From: Paramecium tetraurelia
Lineage: Eukaryota; Ciliophora; Oligohymenophorea; Peniculida; Parameciidae
Length of the DNA: 64,000 bases
Direction: 5' to 3'
Assembly: GCF_000165425.1 (NCBI RefSeq)
Contig: NW_001799034.1
Coordinates: forward strand, 62,001-126,000
Below, one piece after another: positions 38,720 to 50,420 of the stretch. A program made the translations under genes and the position numbers. The notes beneath the pieces were generated by a model that did no database searches, was not told where the DNA came from, and worked only from the letters and a program-made list of their open reading frames with translations. Positions within the stretch are counted from its first letter, which is position 1. Each line of letters begins with the position of its first letter.

Positions 38720-39361
38720 TCATTCTGCAAAAGAACATGCCTTACTCTAGTACTTCAGTTATTGGTATGTCTGGTATTTTCCCCCTTCGTTCAGATCCGG
38801 CATAAAACTCTATAATTATGGACTCGATTGTTTCTTAGGGGCACTGATATGCTTTGTGAAGTCACTCTGTCTTAACTTCATCGTTTGGGTTAATTATTAT
38901 AATTTTGTGTTGTTTGACATCATGTACTTAACACAGTCAGGCTGAGAGTATTCTCTTCCATACTATCGTAATTGAGCAGGGAATGCTGAATCCGGATGAT
39001 CTTTCCAACTCTTTAATTACACTTATCCACCATCATTAATCGTTACGAAATAATCTCGTCCTTTTCCATCCCCAAAATAATGTTGAATTCTTTAATGTTA
39101 AGGAGGAAGCAATCCCCTGCTTCGAGAACTAACCTATTAAAATACATTTTACTTAGTTGCACTCTTTGGAAATATCATCTTTGTGAAATCAGCCTTCGGA
39201 GACAAATCGAGCGAGCTAAGCATTTTTTAAGACATAAGACCACCATTTGTATGTTTTACATACTGATCCCTAATAATGATACATCAATCTTACCTTCCAG
39301 TCCCATCATTGTGATAATGAAAATGCTTGGCGTCAATCTTTGGATACTTATAATCTTGCAT
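38720..39361 (-). CDS. Protein with two GDGxGRDxY-type motifs, possibly cilium-associated
   Basis: 205 aa after one 24-nt intron. It begins MQDYKYPKIDAKHFHYH, followed by motif copy 1 DGTGRDQYVKHTNGG (the intron splits the Arg codon); after a Ser-rich linker copy 2 reads FGDGKGRDYFVTINDGG, preceded by RGLLPPQHQRIQHY. The C-terminal half is basic and ends ACSFAE. I recall GDGxGRDxYI motifs in flagellar and apicomplexan cytoskeletal proteins, so a role on axonemal or cortical microtubules is plausible, but that is memory plus inference. It is convergent with the giant surface gene, with only 16 nt between the stops. Its base composition is less AT-rich than its neighbours' flanks. Confidence 0.75.
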
Positions 39362-40118
39362 TATTTTATTATTGTTCTTTATAAAAATAGTTTTATAATT
39401 ATATATATATATACTCAATAACTTAACATGTAATGGTCATATAAATAATCATATTAAAAATACTTCATGAATTGATTATTCAACATATATTAGAATTCAC
39501 TATTACTCAAGCATGTAATCTGAATATTTAGACTAGAGCTAAACTTTTCTCATTCCATTTTATATAGATATAATGTTGAATTAATTTCTCTTTAAATAGC
39601 TACATTATTCAATTTTCAGCTTTATTAAAATACTTAAATGTTTTGATTTTAAATTATTTGGAAATTTTGTGTTTTCCAGATAAAATACTCTCATATTCTT
39701 AAATATTATTTATAATATCCTGTATTGAATCTGCTCTCCATTAAAATAACTTTATGAGCTTTCAATAGGTGTTGTTCTCGAAACCTTTGTGACAGAGAAG
39801 GCTGAATTACATAAATCAGCTTGCTAATATATCTTTAATCATATTAGCAATCACTTATTAATAATTACAAATAATTGCCAAATCAGGTTCATCCTGCATT
39901 TCAAACTAATGAATATGTCCTATAATATTGCTAATTATTTTTTAATCAATCCATAGCTTGTTATATTTAAACATAATCTTTAAAATAGTTTTTATGTATC
40001 AAACTTTCCTTTTGAATCAATTACTCACAATTAACCAATATATATCACTTTGGGAAAATTAAACAATTCGCTAAGAATATCATTAGTTTTCATATTATTA
40101 ATATACAAAAAGGAATAA
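39362..40118. other. Intergenic, AT-rich
   Basis: About 760 bases. No coding frame or repeat is recognised. It contains the promoter of the gene at 39361 and the 3' flank of the next one. Confidence 0.5.
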
Positions 40119-40937
40119 TCAAATTTCGTCTGTAAATTGATCGTTAATAGGTTCAAATGTATAAGATTGTAAGTGGCTGCCTTTCAATCTTAAGTATTCA
40201 TTAAAAAGTCCTCCTAGACAACCTAATACAACAATAAAAGGAGATAATAACAATTCCTCAAACAAAACAAGGTTGAATGATGTGGTTTTATTTTCGACAT
40301 CCTGAATTTAATTAATGAATATACCTCAATATCCAAAACGCTAAATATTAACCCTTAAAGAAATCCAATAGTGGTACTTATTACAATGAATGATACAATC
40401 TAATTGGGGGTTTCCATAATGGTTCTTTATTAGACTTTTTGAGTTAAACCAACTAAAAAATTGATTAGATCAACAATTAAATAGCATATAGTGGAACTCA
40501 AAGACATTCCCAAAATCACAAATAAAGGAATTTTGCTATAAAAACTCAATCCTTAATGCCTAATCATATACTACTACTTTATTACCATTCTTGATCAAAG
40601 TATAAATAGAAGCATGTAAAACCTGATAGAATTATAACAATCGCAAATGATAATACAAATTTTTGTTTTAAAGTCCATTGAGTAAAAATTCTATAATTTA
40701 CTAACATTTTAGTTTTCACCAAAATATAACAACCTGTTAATATGAATATTAATCCAAAATACTTCCTACATAACATAAATTATTTACAGCTGAAAATAAA
40801 ATATTGAATCGAATCTCAATCAATATAAAATTCCCTAGAGTTGTTGAGAAAAAAAATAAGATTGCACCAAGCACTCCAGAAATAACCAATTGAGCTTGTT
40901 CTTTTTTGGTGATTTTCCACCAAAAATTAGATTGCAT
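40119..40937 (-). CDS. Multi-pass membrane protein of 248 aa, family not recognised
   Basis: Three introns (26, 23 and 23 nt) give a 248-aa protein starting MQSNFWWKITKKEQAQ and ending FEPINDQFTDEI. About six hydrophobic segments are visible: LVISGVLGAILFFFST, YFGLIFILTGCYILV, FVLSFAIVIILSGFTCF, PLFVILGMSLSSTICYLIV, IVSFIVISTTIGFLQGLIF, LLSPFIVVLGCLGGLF. Size and helix number are compatible with several ER or Golgi families (INSIG was considered), but no signature motif is present. Confidence 0.75.
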
Positions 40938-41363
40938 TTAATAAAATAATCTAATTTTATTAAAACTAATTCACAAAATAATTTCTAATAATATATCTGT
41001 ACTTTTCTCCTTTTATCTTCTTAAAGACCACCACTTTAATGCTACAAACATCTTGGAGTGGAATGACATACTAAATATCAAACCCCTCCTAATTTGAGGT
41101 GTTTCACTACTGTTCACTTTTTTAAATGCCTTGAATTAAGTTGCACATGATCAAAATAACATTGCGTATTATTTGAATTTAGATTCTTGTACTTCCCATA
41201 AAATAAAAATAATTCCCTTTATTTTAAAGAACATTTATTTAAATAGAAGGAGAAACTTGCTAAAAATGATGAATCAAAGCTTTGGTTTATTTATAATTCT
41301 TTAAGGATAAATAAGTAAAATGAATCATTTATCATCGAATTATTATGTCTCTTTAGCTTGGGT
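40938..41363. other. Intergenic
   Basis: About 425 bases, upstream of the membrane protein and downstream of the MGTC protein. Nothing coding is supported. Confidence 0.4.
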
Positions 41364-41733
41364 TCAAATAATCATCTCTTTGAATTTGGCATTTAGATTT
41401 TTATTTTTCCTTGGTTGCTTCATTATCTCTTAAAATTGATCCGATTAGAGAGAGGGAGAATCATTGTGAGTTAAATATAATTTTGAGGAGATGTTGAGTT
41501 GATTGATACCAACTTTTTCTTTTTCCTAGTATAATTAGGAATTATACTTATTTTATAGAGATTTATTTTTCAATATCATAGTATATTTCATCCATTCTAT
41601 CATCATCACCAGTTATGTTACTAACAATAGGAGTAAGTTTCAATTAAACGATATAAGGTTAGAATGATGCTTCAATATCGCTTATACTGTGTTGTTTGTA
41701 TTGTTTCTCGGCTATGAATTAACATGTTCCCAT
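41364..41733 (-). CDS. Small hypothetical protein with N-terminal MGTC
   Basis: 115 aa after one 22-nt intron. It starts MGTCQFIAEKQYKQHSISDI; the Gly-2/Cys-4 pattern would permit N-myristoylation and palmitoylation, suggesting attachment to a membrane. The rest is polar (TGDDDRMDEIYYDIEKQ, basic tail KQPRKNKNLNAKFKEM). No domain is recognised. The start is chosen because it is the first ATG in frame and is followed by an uninterrupted exon. Confidence 0.6.
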
Positions 41734-41938
41734 ATTGATTTCTTTGGAATTATTATTATTAGGGATTTAGCTTTATGAAATCCAGATAAATCCACAATCA
41801 ATTATATTTATTTGATTTACAATATTACAATAGGAAATTAAATTATAAATTGTTATAATTAACACTTTTCAGTAACTGCGTTCTTTGTGAATTATATAAA
41901 TATGAAAATGCGTATATAAATAATCACCATTCTCGCTT

Positions 41939-44245
41939 TCAAAATGTGGCTTGTCTAACTTATAAGCATTTTGACTTTTCATCCCATATAACCAAAAATT
42001 AACCATCATTAGTCAATGAACCATAATTACAATAATGACCTATGTCTATAACTTGGGAGATCTCCAAACTGTGGGACACGTTCATTTTCATGATGTAAAC
42101 GAACTAGCCATGCTTATTTATAAGAACCTACTTTTATTCATTGTAAATTGAAGGAAAAAAGTTTTAGTATCCCTCACTTGAATGTTGCAATGTTATATGA
42201 TGTTTATCCAACTCAAATTGATTTGTTTTTGTATCATACTCATAGAAATACGTTTTGTTTTAACTTCGCGGTTACCAAGCTATTTTTATTTCATCTATAA
42301 AGCAAATCCTATAACCAAAATCGTCATTCTTTATGCTTTGTTTTAAGTTCCATACCTTTGACTTGTTCAATTCCCATATCAAAATCATCTTATCTTCCCC
42401 GCAAGAAACAAGCAAATTCTGGGATTTGCTCAGACTTATGCACCTGACATAAGCAGAATGATTTGTTAGAGTCTGAACTTGGAACCATTAGGACTATTGG
42501 TTCTTTATCCAAATCCTTATTGTCTTGTCACAACTACAAGATATTATTTGGTTATTATTATTGCTCATCAATAAACAGTCAATCTATCTCTTATGTCCTA
42601 AGAGTACTTATTTGCATAGCCAGATACTATTAATTAATTGCCAATATCGAATTGATTTATCAGTACTACCAGAAATAAATTCATTCTTATCAGCACTAAA
42701 TTAAAGTGATATAACTTGATTCGAATGACCCTAAAGATTTTGGATATGTTTAATCTTCCCATTATTGAACTCCCAAATAGCTATGTCGTTTGAACATCCG
42801 CTAATCATTATGGTTTAATCAAAATTAACAGATATTGCATAGCAATTTTAGACTTATTAATACTTACTAATAATTTGGTATTATATTGATTGCTTTTCTT
42901 CAAAATCCATATCTATTTGTACATCTTCAAAACCATTATTTTTTGGGGATGAAAAAGCACTATCAGTCTCCTTTCTTTGATTTTTCTTTATCAAATCAGA
43001 TCCAATGTCATAAGATTGAATTTATGTTAATTCATACAGTTTTTGAGTATTTTTGGATGAGCTCCCATTTTCATTTATTTGATAATAGATATCATTTAAA
43101 CAATTTTGATCTGAAGAGCTAGCTGATTTACTAATTTCCTAAGAATGACACAAAGTAGATCTTAAATTGTCGTATAAATTTTATTATTAAACTTTCAACT
43201 CTTTTACTTATTCTTATAATAATTTCAAAGCAAAATCCGAAAATTACTAATATTCACTATGAATCATTTGATTTTGAGACTCTTCAGTTTTTATCAGTAT
43301 TTCCACTCTCTCCAAAATGTCATCTTAAGATAAATTTATCCAATCCTCATTAACCATATTAATGTTAGATAAGATTTTTCGTTTGTTTATAGCCAACGCA
43401 TTTTCAAATTATACTCTTACTCCTTTTAACTATTCTATAATTTGCTACTCAATTTTCTTATTTTGCTCTCTTATTTACTCATATTAAGCTTCCATATCAA
43501 AGATTTACTACTAAAGATAGGCTCTCTTTTTTTATTCAAATGTCTTCCATTTTTCTTTACATTTTGTTAATGACCAATATGTTTCTGGCATACATTCTAT
43601 GCAGCACAATCTCATTGATTTTTCAATATTTTCATTCATATCTATCATTATAATTTCCTTTTGATGCTATTAACAAACTATATTTAATTTTGGTGTTTCA
43701 CTTGAACTTCCTCTCAATATTTCTGGATCAGATTCATTCAGCAGTAATTTACCAACAATATTAATCTCATTTTTCATTTAATACTCGTTTTTGAAATCAC
43801 GCAATAGATCTAAACAATTTTAAATTCCTTCGAAATTATTGATCTATTGAAGCACCTCAGAAAGGGATTGTGCCCAGTTCAAATCATTTAATATCTTTTA
43901 CTGCTAACAGTAACTGTATTAATACTCTATAATCTATTTGACCTGTTAATCGATGCCTGTAACTCCAAATTCCCTTTCTTTCATCACTCCCTCTTCTTCT
44001 CGTTTATCAAATTATAATTGAGTTTGTATAATATTGATTCCATTGTCGATAAAGTCATTGACCTCTTATTTCATTTTACATAAATTGTCCAATAGTTACA
44101 TCAAGTAAGTTCTTTTGAGTTGATTAATTTCATCGCTCTTCTATTATTGAAGAGTGATGAAATTCTCAAATATGTTTTTGATGTCTCTTATGGGTACTAT
44201 TGATCGATATGTGCTTCCAACGAGGCAGTATATACATTACATCAT
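41939..44245 (-). CDS. WD40-repeat protein with coiled-coil N-terminal half
   Basis: It starts MMQCIYCLVGSTYRSIVPIR (44243-44245). About 350 residues of charged helical sequence follow (FENFITLQQQKSDEINQLK, KQEVNDFIDNGINIIQ), then a C-terminal WD40 propeller: blades include GHSNQVISLQFSADKNEFIS, SCSCDKTIRIWI, CISLSKSQNLLVSCGEDKM and NDIAIWEFNNGKI, and the last strand is FLVIWDEKSKCLQ before TGA 41939-41941. The order resembles TRIM-like or motile-cilium WD proteins that ciliates have in large numbers. No RING is present; the N-terminal CxxC pair alone is not enough for a zinc finger. Introns are present but were not all traced. Confidence 0.8.
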
Positions 44246-44831
44246 TTCTGGCAATTATATGTTAGGATCTAAATTAATTGCTATTGCCTCAGAATTGTGT
44301 ATGGGACACTCTACTTTAATTAACTAGGATGACATTTATGCAAAGAAGAATAAATTATCAAAATTTATGGTTTAAGAATTCACTTTCAGTCCATACAAAT
44401 AATTAAAATGAATAAATACCTTAATAAGATTCAATTATTAAGGTTTATCCAACAGGTGTATATCTATTTTAAGAAAATATTATATAAATTTAGTCCATTA
44501 ATATTATTAATTACGAAGTAAATGAATTTTAGTAAATAAAATATTTAAAAGCACTTTACACAAACACCCATTCCTAATTAGAGTGTAAGCATCGTTGAAT
44601 TTGTTATTTATTTTCTACCGAAAGGTGATGAACGAGAAATAAACTATAAGTATTTTAATTTATTTATGTATTGATTTAGAAAGTATTATGTATGATAATT
44701 ATATTATAATTAAAGATGTATCTGTCAGAATTGATTATATTTTTATAATAGATAATAATAAATACCAAAAATGATTGGCTTTAGCTTGTATTATTTTATT
44801 TATATATCTATTTATTATATCAAATCTGGAG
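44246..44831. other. Intergenic with one small candidate ORF
   Basis: About 590 bases between divergent genes. Within it, 44301-44411 (+) encodes a 36-aa frame MGHSTLINQDDIYAKKNK... with protein-like codon use, ended by TGA. It is too short to call and could be chance. Confidence 0.35.
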
Positions 44832-45188
44832 ATGAGTATCTTTTCTAAATTATAGATTATAGGAATTGGAATGCTTTTAGCAGCAGTAATCTATGCGTTT
44901 AAAAACAATTAAGTTAATGGATAGGTTATTGGAGAACTATAGATTTAAATAAATATTCTTAAAGCTGCAAACGAAGCCCTTCAAAATAAATTAAATGAAT
45001 TTGAATAAGAGGGATCGAAGTTTCAGATTTATAAACAGAACTTAAGCCAATCAAGAGAAGAGAGATAATCTTTAGTAAATACCATGAGAAATAATTTGTA
45101 AGTTGTGAAAGAAAGCATGAATGGATTAAAAGATGTAATTTTAGAACTAGATAATTACCTTTTATAATTGGAAGATAAGGATAAATGA
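44832..45188 (+). CDS. Membrane-anchored coiled-coil protein
   Basis: Intronless, 118 aa. An N-terminal signal anchor IIGIGMLLAAVIYAF is followed by an uninterrupted amphipathic coiled coil (QVIGELQIQINILKAANEAL, LVNTMRNNLQVVKESMNG) up to the end. The topology suggests a tether or SNARE-like/tail-in-cytosol helper, but no family motif is seen. It is convergent with SRP72, stops 61 nt apart. Confidence 0.65.
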
Positions 45189-45249
45189 TTAATTCTTTTT
45201 CTATTTTGATAGAATTTTGTAATTATAACGATAATATAATATTAACTTA

Positions 45250-46955
45250 TCATTTTCTATACTTATTTGTTTTTTTCTAAGCTGCACTAACTTATGCAGT
45301 GGAAGCTCCGCTCGCTTTGAATGTATTTACTGTTTCATTTCCTGCATTACCTCCTTAAGTTCTGCTATGTATTTATTTCTTCTTTTTCCACTCTTTTCTG
45401 TCATATTTAGGTAACCATCTCTCTGGATTCGGCAATGGTCCAGGGTTGGTCTTGTCAAAGTTTTTGGGATATCGAATTCTCTTCTTCTTCTTCTTTTGAA
45501 TCTTCTTCACCTAAACTTCCACCTTTTTTGATAATCCTATGTTCCTCTCTAAATTTTCAATCTCATTCATATCTGTTATTCCGTCATATTGTAAAGAATC
45601 AATAAATTTAGCTCCTTATTCAAGCTACCCCTTTTCAATACAAAGCAAGGCCAATTGACTCTTGATTTGTTGGTCATCAGTATAATATTACAAAGCTTTT
45701 TGAAGATTGCTTCTTTTAATATAGTAATTGCAAACCAAGGACTTATGAAATTGAGCAATCAATTAAATTTATTTATCATAAGGAGAATCATCAGGCAATT
45801 TGAGGATATGAGCCAAGATAAAAGTACTCAAGACTTTATTCTGGTTCCAATTTTTGACATTGCACAATTCAATTATTTTGTTGGTGTTATCATTGTTAGT
45901 AGCAAATATTAAATATTGATATGGATCCTCGATTGGTTATTCCCATTTTTATCTGTTAATTGCAATTTGAACAGAAAGAGGCAAACCGTGTTCCTTTGTT
46001 GGTCTATTCTTAATAATTTGTAGAATTGCTTTATTAATTTTTAACACATTAAGTTATGAAGGTGTAAATTTGTAATCTGATGACAATGCTTCTTCAACTC
46101 TTTTTAATGAGTCATGATGTGGATGTATAAATTCTTAAAACACTGCCAAATTATTCAAAAGCACTGCTTATTCTGAAGTCTTCTCTAAAAGTTCATATCT
46201 ACAATTAGATGGATAATTACTATTTAACTTTGCTTTTGTAATCCCCTGGATTTATAACATCTAAAATTAATTGAGCTAAAAATAGATCCTCGTCCTATTC
46301 ATTTTCAACCTTCACCATGTTTTCAAACCTAATAGTCAACTCTTTAGCAGTCTTTACACTAATTTGATATTATGTTAAATTTACTCATTCAATTATAAAT
46401 TAAGCAAAGCATGGTTAAGTAATAGCTCTCTGGCATACTGATTTTTATTCTTTTTAATGAATTCTGTAATCTATGAATTAATTTGTCTCATCTAATTCTC
46501 GTCATTTTATTGAATAGCTGCATTGGCGATATTTGTTAAAATATCTTGGGAGTCCTTTTGAAATTTGCTCTTGATAGATATATATACTATTGTACATCTT
46601 TAAGCAATTTCTAAAACAGCTAAATAGCTTGTTCGAACTCTCCTAACTTCAAAAAGGCCTATCCCAATAATAGTTGATCTTCTGGGATATTTTTTCTAGA
46701 TTCTGTCACAACCAATTGATATTATCCTTCTGCATAGAGTTGATAGAGTCTTGTGAATGGATAAAGGGGATGATCTTTCAGTCCCTTCAAAAGTTATTAG
46801 GCTTCTTAATAATTCTTATTGTTTAATAGCAAGATTGCTTTTGTTATTTAGATGTTTGGTGTTTATTCACATTGATTTGCCACTTCTAACAACTAGGCAG
46901 GTGATCCTGTGTGCAATTCTTCCATTAACCTTTGTATTGGAGTTCTTTAGTCCAT
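45250..46955 (-). CDS. Signal recognition particle subunit SRP72
   Basis: SRP72 binds 7S RNA together with SRP68 and is part of the particle that targets secretory proteins to the ER. The diagnostic C-terminal RNA-binding region is present: KKKKRIRYPKNFDKT then NPGPLPNPERWLPKYDRKEW, close to the family's basic stretch and P.PERWLP motif. The N-terminal part is a helical TPR array (QLLEVANQCEQTPNIQITKA, NKNYQEAQQLLKGLKDHP, LLLGQAFLKLGEFEQAIQLF). It starts at MDQRTPIQRL (46953-46955) and ends at TGA 45250-45252. Several small introns shift the frame in the TPR region and were not all located, so the exact length (about 540 aa) is approximate. Confidence 0.9.
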
Positions 46956-46990
46956 AAACACGTGTTTACTAATATTAAATAATAAAATAT

Positions 46991-47912
46991 ATGGCAGAAG
47001 AATTAATTTTGAAAATTTTAGATGTCAATCCTTTTACCTCTTTATACGGTATTGGCAATGTCATCTTGGGAACAGGAGATTGGTTAACCACTGAGAAAGA
47101 AACCAAAATCATAATCGAATTTGGTAATGCTATCATCTCCAAATTATCTATCTGTATTTAAATTTAACTTAATTAGAAAAGAGAACTATAAGGCAGATTA
47201 AATTAATTTAACACTAAGGGGAGAAAATTGTGATGATCTTTATTTTGAAAAGGTAATTTGGAAGAAAAATGGCAATTGGAATGAAACAAGTACTATTGAA
47301 ATAGAGCCAGATTGTCAAGATGTATTCAATTAAATGATGGTTGAAGTCTTTAATTTTGGTTCCGCAGATTATAAGGGACTGAAAAGAATTAGGGTATATG
47401 GGATTCAGGATGGGTAATTGTATAGTTAGAGGAAAAATAATGTGAAATAATTGAAAAAGCAATCAAAGAGCAAGTAATAGCAGAAGGGCGATTCATAAGA
47501 GAAGAGTTAGCAAAGGGAGAAGATCTAAAAAATGAAAATAAATGAATCCTCTCTCAAAAAAAACAATCAATGGGGACTATATAATAGAGCCTAAAATCAA
47601 GTCAATAAAGAGTTTGTGTTTGTGGATCCAAGAGAGAAATTGAGGAATATTCACAAAAGCCCTTCTCCAATTAAGGAAGAAAGTCAGTAGTCTAGTTAAC
47701 ATACTTATCAAACGCCTAAGCGATCTGAAACACCAGTCAAAAAGGGGTGTAGCATTAATGAAAGGCATATGATAAGGTACAATCTTAATCAAATTGATAA
47801 ACAATTTTTGGAGCTGCATTAAGAATGTAACAATCCCATCTTTAATATAATTTATAGTATAAAAAAGCTCGGGTATTGGGAAAGAAATGTAACTAACCTT
47901 TGCTAATTTTGA
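46991..47912 (+). CDS. Protein with N-terminal beta-sandwich (F5/8C or XRCC1-N-like) domain
   Basis: 288 aa after introns of 27 and 28 nt. The first about 130 residues (LDVNPFTSLYGDWLTTEKET, KIIIEFGNAIISKLSI, GLKRIRVYGIQDG) look like a galactose-binding-type jellyroll such as the XRCC1 N-terminal or discoidin domain; this is a pattern impression, not a firm match. A basic, Q-rich linker follows, then a region ending RYNLNQIDKQFLELH. The first intron is a multiple of three with no TGA. It shares a short divergent promoter (35 nt between ATGs) with SRP72. Confidence 0.5.
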
Positions 47913-47985
47913 AGTCTACTGGCTTTAATGAACTTTGAATATTAATTCGTGTTATTATTATTTTAAGTAATTGATATTAGCTGGG

Positions 47986-48784
47986 TCATGCACCTAACTC
48001 ATTGAAAGCTTTTACAGATTTAAAAAGTTAAGATACTTCATTAACTCTGGTAAACTCTATGCAAAATGCTTGCAGCTTTTGTACTTATAAACAGCTTACT
48101 TCAGTCAGAAGATCTTTGGTCACTATGGCCTTCGTTTTTAAAAAGTGCCGAATAAAAATGCTGACATATTTAACTATTTTAGTTTAGGTGGGTTTTTCCT
48201 AATTGAATGTATAATATAATTTACTTTAATATTATTACAATATTAAATACAATAATACACATAATATGTAACGAAATCAGGAGGTATTTTCATTGAATGA
48301 TTTATCATAGCAATTAATTCAATAGTAGCAGGAGTGACATCAATATTTATAAAAACATCCAAATAACTTAAATAATTAAATGTTTTACTCTTAGAAATCA
48401 GAAGACTTCACATTTTTCATTAAGAAAAAGAGTACTAGGTTTGCATTATTTTCTATTAAATCAGGTAATTTTTAGGTTGTAAACCCACAATTCTTCAATA
48501 AATATTCATCATTTTCTAAAAAGTCTTAAATTAACTATGCTATAGATTTTTTGTACCTTGTATTCTTAATCGCTGACTTAAGTGCAACAGGCTTTCTATA
48601 TAATTTCCTTCACTTAACTCAATTTATCGCTATTAATTTAAAGAGTGTAATTCCATTATAAATTATTAAGCATGCCAATCTCATTCCAATATAATGTATT
48701 TGCTTTTACAAGTGCAGGAATAGGTCTTAGATGATCTATCTAAAATTAGTCTGAATCCAAGTTAAGCTTCTTTATTTTATCCAT
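47986..48784 (-). CDS. CNOT11: CCR4-NOT complex subunit 11
   Basis: 234 aa after four introns (22, 22, 26 and 24 nt). CNOT11 docks on the NOT1 scaffold with NOT10 in the mRNA deadenylation complex. Matches to the family are LRPIPALV near the start, TTQKLPDLIENNANLVLFFL (family PAKLPELVENNPLVAIE.L), YLDVFINIDVTPATIELI (family VLVNMDMSLHSMEVV), IPPDFVTYYVYYCIQYC (family LP.EFIHLYISNCISTC) and LQAFCIEFTRVNEVSQLFK at the C-terminus (family VQAFCIEFSRIREAAGLF.LLK). The intron-rich structure breaks it into pieces too short for ordinary ORF searches. It lies 36 nt downstream of the arrestin gene on the same strand. Confidence 0.92.
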
Positions 48785-48820
48785 TAAAAATCAAATAATA
48801 ATAATTAAAATATATAATCA

Positions 48821-50031
48821 TCAAGGTATATATGATTATTAGACTGAAACATTTGAAAATTCATTAACACTTACATTCAAATTTGAGACCAATTTCCAAC
48901 CATCCAGATTAACTTTCTATAGCATTTATTATTCTTGAATGTGTATGGGGATCTAGCATATTACAGGGACAGACAACCAAGTCAGGAATGAATCCTAATA
49001 TTAAAAAATTGAATTACAACTATTGCCTCTAATTAAAAAAAGTATTAATTCTTAATAGTATTGGTTTTCAGTGAGGCTTTTAATTCTTTTGGTAATTCCA
49101 AAAGAGACACTATTCTATCCTTACTTTATCCTGCTAAGAGACCATCCCAATTTTGTGAAACAACCACTTAATCCTCAATAACTCTCTCTACCTCGTCGTT
49201 GTCAATGAAAATCAATTTATGAATAACCCTCACTTCAATTCTATTAACTGGTCTCTACGATCGAGTATTATCGACAGAGTAATCGACAGATATCTTATCT
49301 CCAGGGAAAAATTTATTTGTCTTCAATCTCACTGACAATTCAACTGCTCCACTATTTAAACAAAGGAAATGAACGATATTCCCTTCTAACTATCTGAACT
49401 ATTCGCTTTCTTTGAATCTACCGTTGAGATAGACATCAGTACTTTCCATCATCACAGTTCTAGCTTCTTCTGTGGAATCAATTTTCAATGTAATCATGTA
49501 GCCACATTTTCCTTATTTCTGTCCTTTTAATATTTTTTGATATTAATACCATCAGCACTCTTGTAATAGAAACTTGATGGCATGTTGAATTGCGTTGGAA
49601 CAATAAAATTGAATTTATAATCTCCAGCCTTAACGCTACCATTATAGAGTTCCTGTGTGTATATAAAAGAGTCGTGAGTTCCATAGTGTCTAAAAACTCG
49701 AAATAATAGGTTTCCATTTAACTCATATTTCTTTTAAGTATATTTAGGTTATTTTAATGGAGAATCCAGAGTAATTTACACTTACTTCGCTTTCTCTATT
49801 AACTTATCAGGTATCATTTGGGGATTGCTTTCATCATAGGGAATCTAATTTAATCACTTAAACGTTTACTTGTTTTTTTTCTAAAACCTTCGAATATTCC
49901 TTAGTTTCAAATGTCAAAACAATTTAGACTTTCGGCATATCTTAAGGTATTCTAACATAACAACACCCTGTTATTTATTCACCAGCAAGAGTGACGGCGT
50001 CATTAAATTAAAATAAAATTGATTTGCTCAT
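48821..50031 (-). CDS. Arrestin-family protein (alpha-arrestin type)
   Basis: 377 aa after introns of 25, 26 and 26 nt. Arrestins are two-lobed beta-sandwich adaptors for membrane-protein sorting. The N-lobe has FNDAVTLAGEQITGCCYV (family pattern pGE.v.G.v.l) and GSVKAGDYKFNFIVPTQ (family PG.y.f.F...lP); the C-lobe has VELSVRLKTNKFFPGDKIS, VDNTRSQRPVNRIEVRVI and WLSVPVICQIPIHIQ. The third intron is needed to reach the conserved closing strand; without it the protein would end at 48982. No PPxY motif for NEDD4-type ligases was noticed. The start is MSKSILFQFND (50029-50031). Confidence 0.85.
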
Positions 50032-50420
50032 TAGAAATATAAATATTTTTTAGATACAATTAATCAAGTTTTTAATTAAGTTCTTATGTGCAAATAAAAA
50101 ACTTCATTAAATAAACAATATCAAATTAAATTTTATATCATTTGTAACTTTTCTAAATTCCCTCTTTTTTCAAATTCTATGCATGCAATCTTCCAAAAAT
50201 TGAATTCCAATTAAATTCAGAAATTTATAAATTGTCTAAAATTTTTGTTACTTAAAAATACTTTAAAGTTTACTTTTTTAGTCAAAAGAGTTATTTTAAT
50301 AATTTATATATGCTTTGTTCCTTAAAGGAATAATTGTGCCCGAGGTGTTTATTACTATTTATCCATAAATTTATCATTACTAATGAGAATATTTTAATAA
50401 TTATTTTAATTAAATTATCA
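50032..50420. other. Intergenic, divergent promoter region
   Basis: About 390 AT-rich bases between the arrestin and UBR-ligase starts. Nothing else is seen. Confidence 0.5.

Noticed and set aside
40119-40937. INSIG homologue
   Set aside because: Size and helix count fit, but I could not find INSIG motifs.
41271-41441. Plus-strand ORF with a TM-like stretch (MMNQSFGLFIILQ...)
   Set aside because: Antisense to the MGTC gene, whose spliced frame has an exact codon count.
48268-48480. Plus-strand Q-rich frame with a possible 27-nt intron
   Set aside because: It is antisense to CNOT11, which is a far stronger assignment.
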